Assembly: GCF_024199795.1 (NCBI RefSeq)
Contig: NZ_JANADK010000001.1
Span: 9,166,001 to 9,230,000, forward strand
Direction: 5' to 3'
Source: Bradyrhizobium sp. CCGB01
GTDB taxonomy: Bacteria > Pseudomonadota > Alphaproteobacteria > Rhizobiales > Xanthobacteraceae
DNA: 64,000 nt
The notes beneath the pieces were generated by a model. That model was not told the origin of the DNA, ran no database searches, and saw nothing but the letters and a program-made list of their open reading frames with translations. Each line of letters starts with the position of its first letter. The stretch's first letter is position 1. Both the position numbers and the translations under genes were made by a program. Positions 19,456 through 27,870 of the stretch are shown here, piece by piece.

Positions 19456-20958
19456 TTACCCATACACAAACGCCCCGTCATCCAGATCCGTCTTCGGGAT
19501 CTCGTCCTTCTCGGTCCAGTAGTCCTGGCTGTGCTGCCATTCCGGCTTGTCGCCGCGCTTGGGGAGCAGGTCCATGTTGCGCATCATGTAACCGGGGTTG
19601 AAGTTTTCCGGATCGATCCAGGGCAGGATCGGCATGTTGTGGTCTTCGGCGCGCAGCTTGACCTCGACCTTCCTTGTGCCCTTCGCCTTCATGTGTCCGA
19701 GCAGCCGGCAGACGAAGTCGGCGACGAGATCGACGCGCAGCGTCCAGCTGGCGCGGAAATAGCCGAACACCCAGACCATGTTCGGCACGCCCGTGAACAT
19801 CATGCCGCGATAGGTCACGGTGTCACCGAAGGCGAGCGGCTTGCCGTCGATCTCGAAGGCGATGTCGCCGAGCGCCGCGAGGTTGAAGCCGGTCGCGGTG
19901 ACGATGATATCGGCCTCGAGCAGCTTGCCGGATTTGAGCTGGATGCCGTTCTCGACGAAACACTCGATCTCGTCGGTGACGACGGAAGCCTTGCCGCTGG
20001 CGATGCCCTTGAACAGATCGGCATCCGGCACGAAGGCGATGCGCTGCCGCCATGGCCGGTATGTCGGCGTGAAATGCGTCTCGACGTCGTAGTCCGGGCC
20101 GAGCACCGCGCTGATCTGGCCGATCAGCTCCTTCTTCACCTGCTCCGGCTTGGACAGGCAGAGTTTCGTGAACGCGTCCTGCTCGAACAGAATCTTGCGG
20201 CGGACGATCTCGTGGATCCATTGCTCGTCGACCTGGAGCCTGCGCAGTTCCTCGGCGATCTCGATGGCGTTGCGGCCGAGGCGGAAATAGGTCGGCGAGC
20301 GCTGCAGCATGGTGACATGCGCGCATTGGTCGGCGATGTTCGGCACCAGCGTCGCCGCCGTCGCACCGGAGCCGATCACGACGACCTTCTTGTTCGCGAG
20401 GTCGACATCGTCAGGCCATGTCTGCGGGTGGACGATGCGGCCCTTGAAGCGGTCCGTGCCCTTCCATTCCGGCGTGTAGCCTTCCGAATGACGGTAATAG
20501 CCCTGGCACATCCAGAGGAAGTTTGCAGTGAAGGTCTTGGGCTCTCCGGTGTCCGTCGTCATCGCTTCGATGGTCCAGAGATTCTGCTCGCTCGACCAGC
20601 TCGCGGAATTGATCTTGTGCTTGTAGCGAATGTGTTTCGCGATATCGTTGTCGTCGATCACCTCGTTCATGTAGGTGAGGATTTCTTCGGCGGTCGCGAT
20701 CGGCGGTCCGACCCAGGGCTTGAAGCTATAGCCGAAAGTGTGGAGGTCGCTGTCCGAACGAATTCCGGGATAGCGATGCGTGGTCCAGGTTCCGCCGAAC
20801 GTCGCCTGCGTTTCGAGAATGACGAAGCTCGCGCCCGGAAGCTGCTTTGTCATGTGGTAGGCACTGCCGATGCCGGAGATGCCGGCACCGACGATCAGCA
20901 CGTCGAAATGTTCAGAGGCCTGCTTGGCCGTGGCGTGACTGCGAACAGCGACATTCAT
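19456..20958 (-). CDS. FAD-dependent monooxygenase, Baeyer-Villiger type
   Basis: The 500-residue protein carries an FAD Rossmann motif (VLIVGAGISGIGSAYHM), GGTWTTHRYPGIRSDSDLHT and a second nucleotide motif for NADPH (VVVIGSGATAATLVPNIA). The Baeyer-Villiger fingerprint F-x-G-x3-H-x3-W-P is present as FKGRIVHPQTWP. Such enzymes insert oxygen next to a ketone using NADPH and O2. Related proteins also oxidise sulfides. The start at 20958 (MNVAVRSHATAKQ) was preferred over an upstream frame of 27 low-complexity residues. Substrate and partners are unknown. It stands alone between a MITE-like repeat and the protease gene. Confidence 0.88.
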   Translation of the reverse strand: MNVAVRSHATAKQASEHFDVLIVGAGISGIGSAYHMTKQLPGASFVILETQATFGGTWTTHRYPGIRSDSDLHTFGYSFKPWVGPPIATAEEILTYMNEVIDDNDIAKHIRYKHKINSASWSSEQNLWTIEAMTTDTGEPKTFTANFLWMCQGYYRHSEGYTPEWKGTDRFKGRIVHPQTWPDDVDLANKKVVVIGSGATAATLVPNIADQCAHVTMLQRSPTYFRLGRNAIEIAEELRRLQVDEQWIHEIVRRKILFEQDAFTKLCLSKPEQVKKELIGQISAVLGPDYDVETHFTPTYRPWRQRIAFVPDADLFKGIASGKASVVTDEIECFVENGIQLKSGKLLEADIIVTATGFNLAALGDIAFEIDGKPLAFGDTVTYRGMMFTGVPNMVWVFGYFRASWTLRVDLVADFVCRLLGHMKAKGTRKVEVKLRAEDHNMPILPWIDPENFNPGYMMRNMDLLPKRGDKPEWQHSQDYWTEKDEIPKTDLDDGAFVYG

Positions 20959-21077
20959 TGTTGCTTCTTGCCTTGCTTGCTTTTGTGGCCGCCCTTGATT
21001 GGGCGACGCGTTTCCTCCGCGACGGGCATGGTCGCCCATCGCGCTTCCCTGTTAAAATGACATAGATCAATTCGCGA

Positions 21078-21839
21078 TCAAAGCGCCGCGCCCCAGCTTC
21101 GCGCAGTCTGCAAGATCCAGTCGCGATAGAGCGTGAGTGGCGTGACGCCGGTCAATCCGCCACAGCCGGCGGCGTTGTTCGGCCCGGTCGACCAGCTGAT
21201 GAGACCAACGAGTACGGCACCGTTCGGCTTGTCCTCGAACACGGGGCCGCCGGAATCGCCGGTGCAGGCGCCGATTCCATCGCGAACACCGTTAGTTACG
21301 GGATCCACCAAGCGGATCTGGAGCGTGCCGGGCTGGCCCGTGGCGATGAGGCCGGCAACGCGCGTCGCGCCGCCGCTCTTGCCGTCGCCGCGCACGGTGA
21401 CGCCGATACCGGCAATGACGAAGCGGCTACCGACCTGGATCGGAATATTCGGCGCGCCGACCGACACCGTCGATTTTCCCTTGAGTGGAATTTCCAGTTG
21501 CAGCAATGCCACGTCCGCGGTGGCGCGGTGCGCCTGCATCGCCTGCATGTTGAAGTTGGGATGGATCGCGACGGTGCGGACATTCAGCAATTGCGGCTGA
21601 CCGTCAGCGCCGCGATCGACGATCTTGTAGTCAGCTCCGGGCTGCACGCAGTGGGCAACGGTGAGCACGAGTTTCGGCGCGATCAGGGTGCCGGTGCAGA
21701 AATTGCCGCGCGATCCCACGATGGTGACGACGGCGCGCGCGACACCATCGGCCTGTGGCGTGCCGCCGCCGACGATGGCGTGCGCGGGCGTGGCGAGCAG
21801 CAGCAGCGCGGTTGTGACGAAGGTTGCAAGCTTTTTCAT
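21078..21839 (-). CDS. Secreted trypsin-like serine protease (S1 family)
   Basis: The 253-residue protein starts MKKLATFVTTALLLLATP with a clear signal peptide ending in AHA at residue 21. The next residues are IVGGG, the N-terminus of active trypsins. Catalytic motifs are all present: LTVAHC (His), DVALLQL (Asp) and GDSGGPVF (Ser). Several Cys suggest disulfides. In animal trypsins IVGG is freed by cutting a propeptide. Here no propeptide exists, so signal peptidase itself would create the active end. The ATG at 21839 was chosen over an upstream in-frame start for the better signal peptide. It is divergent from the HAD hydrolase gene. Confidence 0.9.
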   Translation of the reverse strand: MKKLATFVTTALLLLATPAHAIVGGGTPQADGVARAVVTIVGSRGNFCTGTLIAPKLVLTVAHCVQPGADYKIVDRGADGQPQLLNVRTVAIHPNFNMQAMQAHRATADVALLQLEIPLKGKSTVSVGAPNIPIQVGSRFVIAGIGVTVRGDGKSGGATRVAGLIATGQPGTLQIRLVDPVTNGVRDGIGACTGDSGGPVFEDKPNGAVLVGLISWSTGPNNAAGCGGLTGVTPLTLYRDWILQTARSWGAAL

Positions 21840-21948
21840 GGGAACACGCTTTGGCGGCAGCATCGGTGACGGCAGGGATTGCTTCGGACTGGCCCTTGCC
21901 GATAGCGCATGCTAGCGCTCTTGGAAAGGAATTGACGAGGGCAGGATA

Positions 21949-22584
21949 GTGGCGATCGAGGCTGTGATCTTTGATTTTGGCGGCGTGCTGACGAGTTCGC
22001 CATTCGAGGCGTTCGCGCGGTTCGAAACCGAGCGCGGCCTGCCGATCGACATCATCCGGCGCACCAACGCGGCCAATCACCTCGAAAACGCCTGGGCCAA
22101 GTTCGAGCGCGCCGAGGTCGATATCGAGACATTCGACAAGCTGTTCGCGGAGGAATCGCGCGCGCTCGGCGCCGAGGTTCGCGGCCGCGAGGTACTGCCG
22201 CTGCTTCAGGGCGATTTGCGCCCCGAGATGGTCGAGGCCCTGAAGCGCATCAAGGCGCAATTCAAGACCGGCTGCATCACCAACAATCTGCCGGCCAATG
22301 CGATCGGCAGCATGACCGGGCGCTCGCTCTACATCGCCGAGGTCATGGTGCTGTTCGACCACGTCATCGAGTCCGCCAAGATCGGCCTGCGCAAGCCCGA
22401 CCCGCGCATCTACAAGATGATGGTGGAGACGCTAAAGGTCGATCCCAGGAACTGCGTTTACCTCGACGATCTCGGCGTCAATCTAAAACCCGCGCGCGAG
22501 ATGGGCATGACGACGATCAAGGTCGTCAGCGGCGCCCAGGCGATTGCCGAGCTCGAGGCGGCGACGGGGTTGAAGCTGACATAG
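21949..22584 (+). CDS. HAD-superfamily hydrolase (subfamily IA)
   Basis: The 211-residue protein has motif I at the N-terminus (VIFDFGGVLT), motif II near GCITNNLP, motif III Lys in IGLRKPDP and motif IV in CVYLDDLGVNLKPA. An alpha-helical cap lies between motifs I and II. These enzymes are cytosolic phosphatases or dehalogenases acting through the first Asp. In motif I the second Asp of DxD is replaced by Gly (DFGG), as in the epoxide-hydrolase N-domain-like HAD group, so phosphatase activity is not assured. The start is GTG at 21949. It is followed by a palindromic repeat and then convergent mtnA. Confidence 0.85.
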   Translation: MAIEAVIFDFGGVLTSSPFEAFARFETERGLPIDIIRRTNAANHLENAWAKFERAEVDIETFDKLFAEESRALGAEVRGREVLPLLQGDLRPEMVEALKRIKAQFKTGCITNNLPANAIGSMTGRSLYIAEVMVLFDHVIESAKIGLRKPDPRIYKMMVETLKVDPRNCVYLDDLGVNLKPAREMGMTTIKVVSGAQAIAELEAATGLKLT

Positions 22585-22596
22585 TTCACCAGTGCT

Positions 22597-22673
22597 GTAG
22601 GGTGGGCAAAGCGAAGCGTGCCCACCACAAGCAGATGGTGGGCACGGCGCTTCTGCGCCTTTGCCCACCCTAC
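22597..22673. repeat. Palindromic intergenic repeat (GTAGGGTGGGCAAAG family)
   Basis: GTAGGGTGGGCAAAGCG...CGTGCCCACC is followed by an inverted second arm ending TTTGCCCACCCTAC. It lies between the convergent HAD and mtnA genes and may serve as a bidirectional transcript end. Related units are at 35262-35345 and in the 36952-37171 region. Confidence 0.75.
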
Positions 22674-22679
22674 GAGAGC

Positions 22680-23786
22680 CTACTCCGCGGCGGCAGCGAT
22701 CCGCTCCGGAAATGCCGCCGCGAGCGAAGCACGGTCCGGCTTCAGCACGCCGCGCTCGGTGATAAGGCCGGTGACGAGACGCGCCGGCGTCACATCGAAC
22801 GCGTAATTCGCGACCGGCGAGCCCTCCGGCACGATCCGTACCGTCTCCAGTCGTCCATCCGCGGTGCGGCCGGTCATGTCGGTCACTTCCGTGCCGCTGC
22901 GCTGCTCGATCGGGATGTCGCGGATGCCGTCATTGACGGCGAAATCGATCGTCGGCGACGGCAGCGCGACGTAGAACGGCACGCCGTTGTCATGCGCGGC
23001 AAGCGCCTTCAGATAGGTGCCGATCTTGTTGCAGACGTCGCCATTGGCCGCGACGCGGTCGGTGCCGACGATGGCGAGATCGACCATGCCGTGCTGCATC
23101 AAATGCCCGCCAGTGTTGTCGGGAATCACGGTGTGCGGCACGCCGTGATGGCCGAGCTCCCAGGCGGTCAGCGAGGCGCCCTGGTTGCGCGGACGGGTCT
23201 CGTCGACCCAGACATGGATCTTGATCCCGCGCTCATGCGCGAGATAGATCGGCGCCGTCGCTGTGCCCCAGTCGACGGTGGCAAGCCAGCCGGCATTGCA
23301 ATGGGTCAGCACGTTGACTGTCTCGCCCGGCTTCTTCGCCGCAATCGCCTCGATCAGCCTCAAACCGTTGCCGGCAATGCCGCGGTTTATCTCGACGTCC
23401 TGCTCGACAATCTCGTCGGCGCGCGCATAGGCCACTTCAGCTCGTTCGAGCGGATCGACCGGCGTGAGCGCCGTGCGCATCTCGTCCAGGGCCCATTTCA
23501 GATTGATCGCCGTCGGCCGCGCCACGATCAGCGTCTCGTAGGCACGCTTCAAGCCGGCATCCGAGGAATCCTCGCGCATGGCGAGCGCCATGCCATAGGC
23601 CGCGGTTGCACCGATCAGCGGGGCGCCGCGCACCAGCATGTCGCGGATCGCGACCGCCGCGTCTTCGCATGACGTCAGACGCGCGACGACGAACTCATGC
23701 GGCAGCCTGCGTTGGTCGATCGCTCCGACCGACCAACCATCGCGCTCACGCCAGATGCTGCGGAAATGCTTGCCGTCGACCTTCAT
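22680..23786 (-). CDS. mtnA: S-methyl-5-thioribose-1-phosphate isomerase
   Basis: The 368-residue enzyme of the eIF2B-related MtnA family isomerises methylthioribose-1-phosphate to methylthioribulose-1-phosphate in the methionine salvage pathway. Visible signatures are [38 protein letters not shown] (catalytic Cys), [20 protein letters not shown] (catalytic Asp) and [17 protein letters not shown]. It is the second gene of an mtnP-mtnA operon, 33 bases after mtnP. Later salvage enzymes (MtnB, MtnC, MtnD) are not in this window. Confidence 0.95.
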   Translation of the reverse strand: MKVDGKHFRSIWRERDGWSVGAIDQRRLPHEFVVARLTSCEDAAVAIRDMLVRGAPLIGATAAYGMALAMREDSSDAGLKRAYETLIVARPTAINLKWALDEMRTALTPVDPLERAEVAYARADEIVEQDVEINRGIAGNGLRLIEAIAAKKPGETVNVLTHCNAGWLATVDWGTATAPIYLAHERGIKIHVWVDETRPRNQGASLTAWELGHHGVPHTVIPDNTGGHLMQHGMVDLAIVGTDRVAANGDVCNKIGTYLKALAAHDNGVPFYVALPSPTIDFAVNDGIRDIPIEQRSGTEVTDMTGRTADGRLETVRIVPEGSPVANYAFDVTPARLVTGLITERGVLKPDRASLAAAFPERIAAAAE

Positions 23787-23819
23787 GGCATTCTGCCTTC
23801 TCGTCCTTCGCCTTGCGTC

Positions 23820-24695
23820 TCAACCGCGCAGGATGCGCCCGGCCACCGCATCGAGCTTCTTCAGGAGCTCGGGATCACGCGCCTCGGGCGCCGTGATCAG
23901 CGCGGTGTCGAGCGCGCGGTCCGAACCGATCGGGCACGGCTCGTGCTCGCGCGGAAAGTCCTTCGCCAGCCGTGCCACCAGCGCCTTCGCCTTGTCGGCG
24001 TTCGAGGTCAGCACGCGGATGATGTCCTGCACGGTGACGGCATCGTGATCGGGATGCCAGCAGTCGAAATCGGTCACCATCGCGACGGTGGCGTAGCAGA
24101 TCTCGGCCTCGCGAGCGAGCTTCGCCTCGGGCATGTTGGTCATGCCAATGACAGAGTAGCCCAGCGTCTTGTAGGTCATGCTCTCCGCATAGGTGGAGAA
24201 TTGCGGTCCCTCCATGCAGACATAGGTGCCGCCGCGCGCAAACGCGATGCCCTCGGCTTCAGCTGCCGCCGCAAGATGGATGCGCAGCCGCGGCGAGACC
24301 GGGTGCGCCATCGACACATGCGCGACGCAGCCCCGGCCGAAGAACGAGCTCTCGCGCTTGTGGGTGCGATCAACGAACTGGTCGACGAGAACGAAGGTGC
24401 CGGGCGGCAGTTCCTCCTTGAAGGAGCCGCAGGCCGACAGCGAGATCAGGTCGGTGACCCCGGCCCGCTTCAAGACGTCGATATTGGCGCGATAATTGAT
24501 GTCGGAGGGCGACAGCCGGTGGCCCTTGTCGTGCCGCGGCAGGAACACGATCGGCAGGCCGGCGATGGAGCCGCGCCGCAGAGGGGCCGACGGCTCGCCC
24601 CAGGGGCTCTTGATCACCTCTTCGCGCGCGCCTTCGAGGCCCGGCAGGTCGTAGATGCCGGAGCCGCCGATGATGCCCAATACCGCCTGCGTCAT
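23820..24695 (-). CDS. mtnP: S-methyl-5'-thioadenosine phosphorylase
   Basis: The 291-residue protein belongs to the PNP/MTAP family. It splits methylthioadenosine with phosphate into adenine and methylthioribose-1-phosphate. Motifs include LGIIGGSGIYDLPGL at the N-terminus, PRHDKGHRLSPSDINYRAN, SACGSFKEELPPG and CMEGPQFSTYAESMTY. NMPEAKLAREAEICYATVAM and DFDCWHPD follow. The DFDCW reading fits MTA phosphorylase rather than guanosine/inosine phosphorylase. It is followed closely by mtnA, giving two successive salvage steps in one transcript. Confidence 0.95.
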   Translation of the reverse strand: MTQAVLGIIGGSGIYDLPGLEGAREEVIKSPWGEPSAPLRRGSIAGLPIVFLPRHDKGHRLSPSDINYRANIDVLKRAGVTDLISLSACGSFKEELPPGTFVLVDQFVDRTHKRESSFFGRGCVAHVSMAHPVSPRLRIHLAAAAEAEGIAFARGGTYVCMEGPQFSTYAESMTYKTLGYSVIGMTNMPEAKLAREAEICYATVAMVTDFDCWHPDHDAVTVQDIIRVLTSNADKAKALVARLAKDFPREHEPCPIGSDRALDTALITAPEARDPELLKKLDAVAGRILRG

Positions 24696-24816
24696 GCCCG
24701 CTCCACCCTGTCAGCTACCTACGACATGGTTAAGCTATGCCAGTTTTGCGGCGGTTTTGGAACGGGGGTGGTGGGGTGATGCCGGTGGTGTGAGGGGCGC
24801 GGGCCTCTCACTCGAT

Positions 24817-24942
24817 GTCGTCCCTGCGAACGCAGGGACCCATACCGCGGAATCTATCGAGGTGGTCGGTCGCAATCCCGAACGACCGGTCTTCGCCAAA
24901 CTCCTCCCTGGGGTGATGGGTCCCTGCGTTCGCAGGGACGAC
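24817..24942. mobile_element. MITE-like element, copy 2
   Basis: Left terminus CCCTGCGAACGCAGGG and right terminus CCCTGCGTTCGCAGGG lie within inverted ends of about 27 bases that run GTCGTCC...ACCCAT and ATGGGTC...GACGAC. The inner TTCGCCAAACTCCTCCCTGG is shared with copies 1 and 3. It lies between mtnP and the carrier-protein gene. Confidence 0.8.
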
Positions 24943-24967
24943 CCGGGGAGAGATTGGTGCGCTTAAC

Positions 24968-25240
24968 TTAAGCTGCGGTCGCCAGCTGCAGTTGGGCCGC
25001 GACCATGCGCTCCAGCGTCGCGACGGACTGGAAATTCTCCGGCGTGATCTCGGACTGCGGGATGGTGAAATCGAACTCGGCTTCGACGCCGAGCATCAGG
25101 TTGACCATGTCCATCGAGGTCAGGCCGGCGTCGACGAGCTTCGTCGAAGGCGTAATCTCGGCGGTGAGCGAATTCTGCTCGAGGATGCCCTTCACCAGCT
25201 TGATGATGCGACTACGCAATTCGGTATCGAAGGCCTGCAT
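24968..25240 (-). CDS. Stand-alone acyl/peptidyl carrier protein
   Basis: The 90-residue protein (MQAFDTELRSRIIKLVKGIL) is a four-helix carrier protein. The phosphopantetheine attachment site is Ser42 in DAGLTSMDMV. It is distinct from housekeeping AcpP, which has DSLD at the site. The ATG at 25240 avoids 25 poor residues in the upstream frame. It faces a divergent acyl-CoA dehydrogenase and amino acid:carrier-protein ligase. In Bradyrhizobium such small carrier proteins accept glycine or alanine from the neighbouring ligase, and I infer the same here. Confidence 0.9.
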   Translation of the reverse strand: MQAFDTELRSRIIKLVKGILEQNSLTAEITPSTKLVDAGLTSMDMVNLMLGVEAEFDFTIPQSEITPENFQSVATLERMVAAQLQLATAA

Positions 25241-25598
25241 CGGAAAATTCCCATCTGTCCATGAAAGGGCGGAGCTGTCGCGAGTTACGATGGGCGCGAC
25301 GGGCCGATCCCACAATGGGCGCCACCATTACTTCGCCTTTCTTAGTAAACGATGACTCAGATTGTCTGGAATTCCAGCTTCTTCCGGATTCCTAACGCCA
25401 TCGCGGAAATTCGGTTGATGCAAACAACCGGACCTTAACTGTTCGTTTGGAATTGGGCTTTGTTTACCCTCTATTTCATCGACGAATTTGAATTAAATCC
25501 GTAGCCTCGTCTCACAAGCAAAGATGGTCGGAGGATCGCTTATGCGGCGTCGCGAATGATGCCGGCGATCCTGAACGACAAACCGGAGGCGGACGAGT
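25241..25598. other. Divergent control region, carrier protein / acyl-CoA dehydrogenase
   Basis: This 358-base gap has no convincing gene. It is noticeably AT-richer than its surroundings between about 25320 and 25500 (for example TTGAATTAAATCCG), which fits two divergent promoters. I see no clear inverted repeat or sigma-54 motif in it. Confidence 0.5.
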
Positions 25599-26816
25599 AT
25601 GAACGTGCGTGAAGCAGTCCTCACTGTCGACGAAACGCAAACGAGCTATCTCGAACAGGGCCCCTCCCTCGTCGAGCGCGCCGCCCGGACCGCCGCGGCA
25701 GCTGCGGCCGACGCAGACGGCGTCGATCGCGACGCCCGCTTCCCCCACAAGGCTTTCGATATCGCACGCGAGCAAAAGCTGCTCGGCGCCATGATCCCGG
25801 TCGAGTTCGGCGGCTTCGGCGCCTCGATCTACGACGTCACCGACATCTGCTACACGCTCGGGCGCGCCTGCGCCTCGACCGCGATGATCTATGCGATGCA
25901 CACGACGAAGGTCGCCTGCGTCGTCAGGCATGGCCACGGCATTCCCTGGATGGAAACCATGATGCGCCGGGTCGCCCGCGACCAGTGGCTGCTCGCCTCC
26001 TCCACCACCGAAGGCCAGAACGGCGGCAACATCCGCGCCAGCGCCGCGGCGGTCGACCACGCCGGCGACACAGTCTCGCTGGTGCGCGACGCCACCGTGA
26101 TCTCCTACGGCGCGGAGGCCGACGGTCTCGTCACCATCGCCCGCCGCGCCACCGAGGCCGCCGCCTCCGACCAGGTGCTGCTGGCGCTCGCCAAGGACGA
26201 TTACTCGCTGAAGCAGACGCAGGGCTGGGAAACGCTCGGCATGCGCGGCACCTGCTCGACCGGTTTCGAGCTGAAGGTCGATTGCCCCGCCGACCGCGTC
26301 TTCCCGGAAGCCTATGACAAGATCCATGCCCAGACCATGACGCCGTTCGCGCATCTGTGCTGGTCGTCGGCCTGGGCCGGCATTGCCGCGGCGTCTGTCA
26401 CGCGCGCGCAGGCCTTCGTCCGCAAGGCTGCGCGCACCTCCGGCGGCCAGATGCCGCCGGCCGCGGCGCATTTCACCGCCGCGAAGATGTCACTCGCAAA
26501 ACTGCGCGCGCTGATCGCAGCGAATATCGACGCCTTTGCTCGCGCCGAGCATGACGAGCGCGCGCTGAGCTCGCTCGATTTCCAGTCCTCGATCACGCTG
26601 TTGAAGGTGCAGGCCTCCGAGCTTGCGGTCGAGACCGTGATGCATGCGATGCGCACCGCCGGCCTTTCCGGCTACCGCAACGACGGCGAATTCACCATGG
26701 GCCGTCACCTGCGCGACGTGCTGTCGTCGCCGATCATGATCAACAACGACCGCATCCTGGCCAATGCCGCGACCTCGACCTTGATGAGCGGCGTCCCGAC
26801 CAGCCTTCGTGACTGA
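25599..26816 (+). CDS. Acyl-CoA dehydrogenase-like flavoprotein of the carrier-protein module
   Basis: The 405-residue protein has the acyl-CoA dehydrogenase layout. An N-terminal helical domain (RFPHKAFDIAREQKLLGAMI) is followed by a middle beta domain (WLLASSTTEGQNGGNIRASA, then MRGTCSTGFELKV). A C-terminal helical domain contains AMRTAGLSGYRNDGEFTMGR and SSPIMINNDRIL. It should bind FAD and oxidise a thioester-linked substrate. Because its neighbours load an amino acid onto a carrier protein, the substrate may be an aminoacyl-S-carrier rather than a CoA ester. This is inference. The ATG follows CGGAGGCGGACGAGT. The stop codon lies in a 17-base tandem duplication. Confidence 0.85.
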   Translation: MNVREAVLTVDETQTSYLEQGPSLVERAARTAAAAAADADGVDRDARFPHKAFDIAREQKLLGAMIPVEFGGFGASIYDVTDICYTLGRACASTAMIYAMHTTKVACVVRHGHGIPWMETMMRRVARDQWLLASSTTEGQNGGNIRASAAAVDHAGDTVSLVRDATVISYGAEADGLVTIARRATEAAASDQVLLALAKDDYSLKQTQGWETLGMRGTCSTGFELKVDCPADRVFPEAYDKIHAQTMTPFAHLCWSSAWAGIAAASVTRAQAFVRKAARTSGGQMPPAAAHFTAAKMSLAKLRALIAANIDAFARAEHDERALSSLDFQSSITLLKVQASELAVETVMHAMRTAGLSGYRNDGEFTMGRHLRDVLSSPIMINNDRILANAATSTLMSGVPTSLRD

Positions 26817-26837
26817 CGTGCCTTCGTGACTGACGTT
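26804..26837 (+). repeat. 17-base tandem duplication across a stop codon
   Basis: CCTTCGTGACTGACGTG at 26804-26820 is followed directly by CCTTCGTGACTGACGTT at 26821-26837, 16 of 17 identical. The first copy contains the TGA of the acyl-CoA dehydrogenase gene. This looks like a recent slippage event. Confidence 0.85.
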
Positions 26838-26889
26838 CCTTGGCGACCAAACCAACAAGAACAATTTTGAAATAGCAGGACACCGAACC

Positions 26890-27870
26890 ATGAACATTGC
26901 CGTCCTCCCCGAATCGCCCGAGACCGCCCCGCAAATCATCGATCCGCTCGATCATCTCGCCGACAAGCTGTTCCACCCCATGGGCTCGGACGGCGTCTAC
27001 GCCCGCACCGCCCTCTATGAGGGCGTCGTCGAGAAGCTCGCCGCACTGATCACCGGGCATCGCGAAGCCGGCACGGAGGTGATGCGCTTCCCGCCGGTGA
27101 TGAGCCGCGCCCAGCTGGAAAAATCCGGCTATCTCAAGAGCTTTCCGAACCTGCTCGGCTGCGTCTGCGGCCTGCACGGCACCGAACGCGAGATCAACGC
27201 CGCGGTAAGCCGCTTCGATGCCGGTGGCGACTGGACCACCTCGCTCTCCCCGGCCGACCTCGTGCTGTCGCCGGCCGCCTGCTATCCGGTCTACCCGATC
27301 GCGGCGAGCCGCGGACCTTTGCCGAAGGGCGGCCTGCGCTTCGACGTCGCCGCCGACTGCTTCCGCCGTGAGCCGTCAAAACATCTCGACCGGCTGCAAT
27401 CGTTCCGGATGCGCGAATATGTCTGCATCGGCACACCCGACGACGTCGCCGATTTCCGCGAGCGCTGGATGGTGCGCGCGCAGGCGATCGCTCGCGACCT
27501 CGGCCTCACCTTCCGCGTCGACTATGCCAGCGACCCCTTCTTCGGCCGCGTCGGCCAGATGAAGGCGGTGAGCCAGAAGCAGCAGCAGCTCAAGTTCGAG
27601 CTCCTGATCCCGCTCCGCTCGGAGGAGCAGCCGACGGCCTGCATGAGCTTCAACTATCACCGCGAGCATTTCGGCACGACCTGGGGCATCCAGGACGCCA
27701 ATGGCGAACCGGCCCACACCGGCTGCGTCGCTTTCGGCATGGACCGCCTGGCCGTCGCCATGTTCCACACCCACGGCACGGATCTATCCGCCTGGCCCGC
27801 CAAGGTGAGGGAGCTCATGGGCATGCAGCCGCAAGTCGCGGCCGACGCCCATGGCGAAGGCTGGCGCTAA
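26890..27870 (+). CDS. Amino acid:[carrier protein] ligase (truncated class II aaRS homologue)
   Basis: The 326-residue protein resembles the catalytic core of atypical seryl-tRNA synthetases but lacks the N-terminal tRNA-binding domain. Residues about 145-180 read AACYPVYP...FDVAADCFRREPSKHLDRLQ, then motif 2 FRMREYVCIGTPDDV. Motif 3 is near GCVAFGMDRLAVAMF. Cys residues in GCVCG and CMSF are candidate zinc ligands. Homologues from Bradyrhizobium are known to activate glycine or alanine with ATP and attach it to the phosphopantetheine arm of a small carrier protein instead of tRNA. The carrier gene here is at 24968-25240. A GNAT-like gene overlaps its end by 20 bases. Confidence 0.9.
   Translation: MNIAVLPESPETAPQIIDPLDHLADKLFHPMGSDGVYARTALYEGVVEKLAALITGHREAGTEVMRFPPVMSRAQLEKSGYLKSFPNLLGCVCGLHGTEREINAAVSRFDAGGDWTTSLSPADLVLSPAACYPVYPIAASRGPLPKGGLRFDVAADCFRREPSKHLDRLQSFRMREYVCIGTPDDVADFRERWMVRAQAIARDLGLTFRVDYASDPFFGRVGQMKAVSQKQQQLKFELLIPLRSEEQPTACMSFNYHREHFGTTWGIQDANGEPAHTGCVAFGMDRLAVAMFHTHGTDLSAWPAKVRELMGMQPQVAADAHGEGWR

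Noticed and set aside
26890..27870. Possible seryl-tRNA synthetase
   Set aside because: It has only the catalytic core at 326 residues, lacks the N-terminal tRNA-binding domain and lies with a carrier-protein gene, which fits the amino acid:carrier-protein ligase family.
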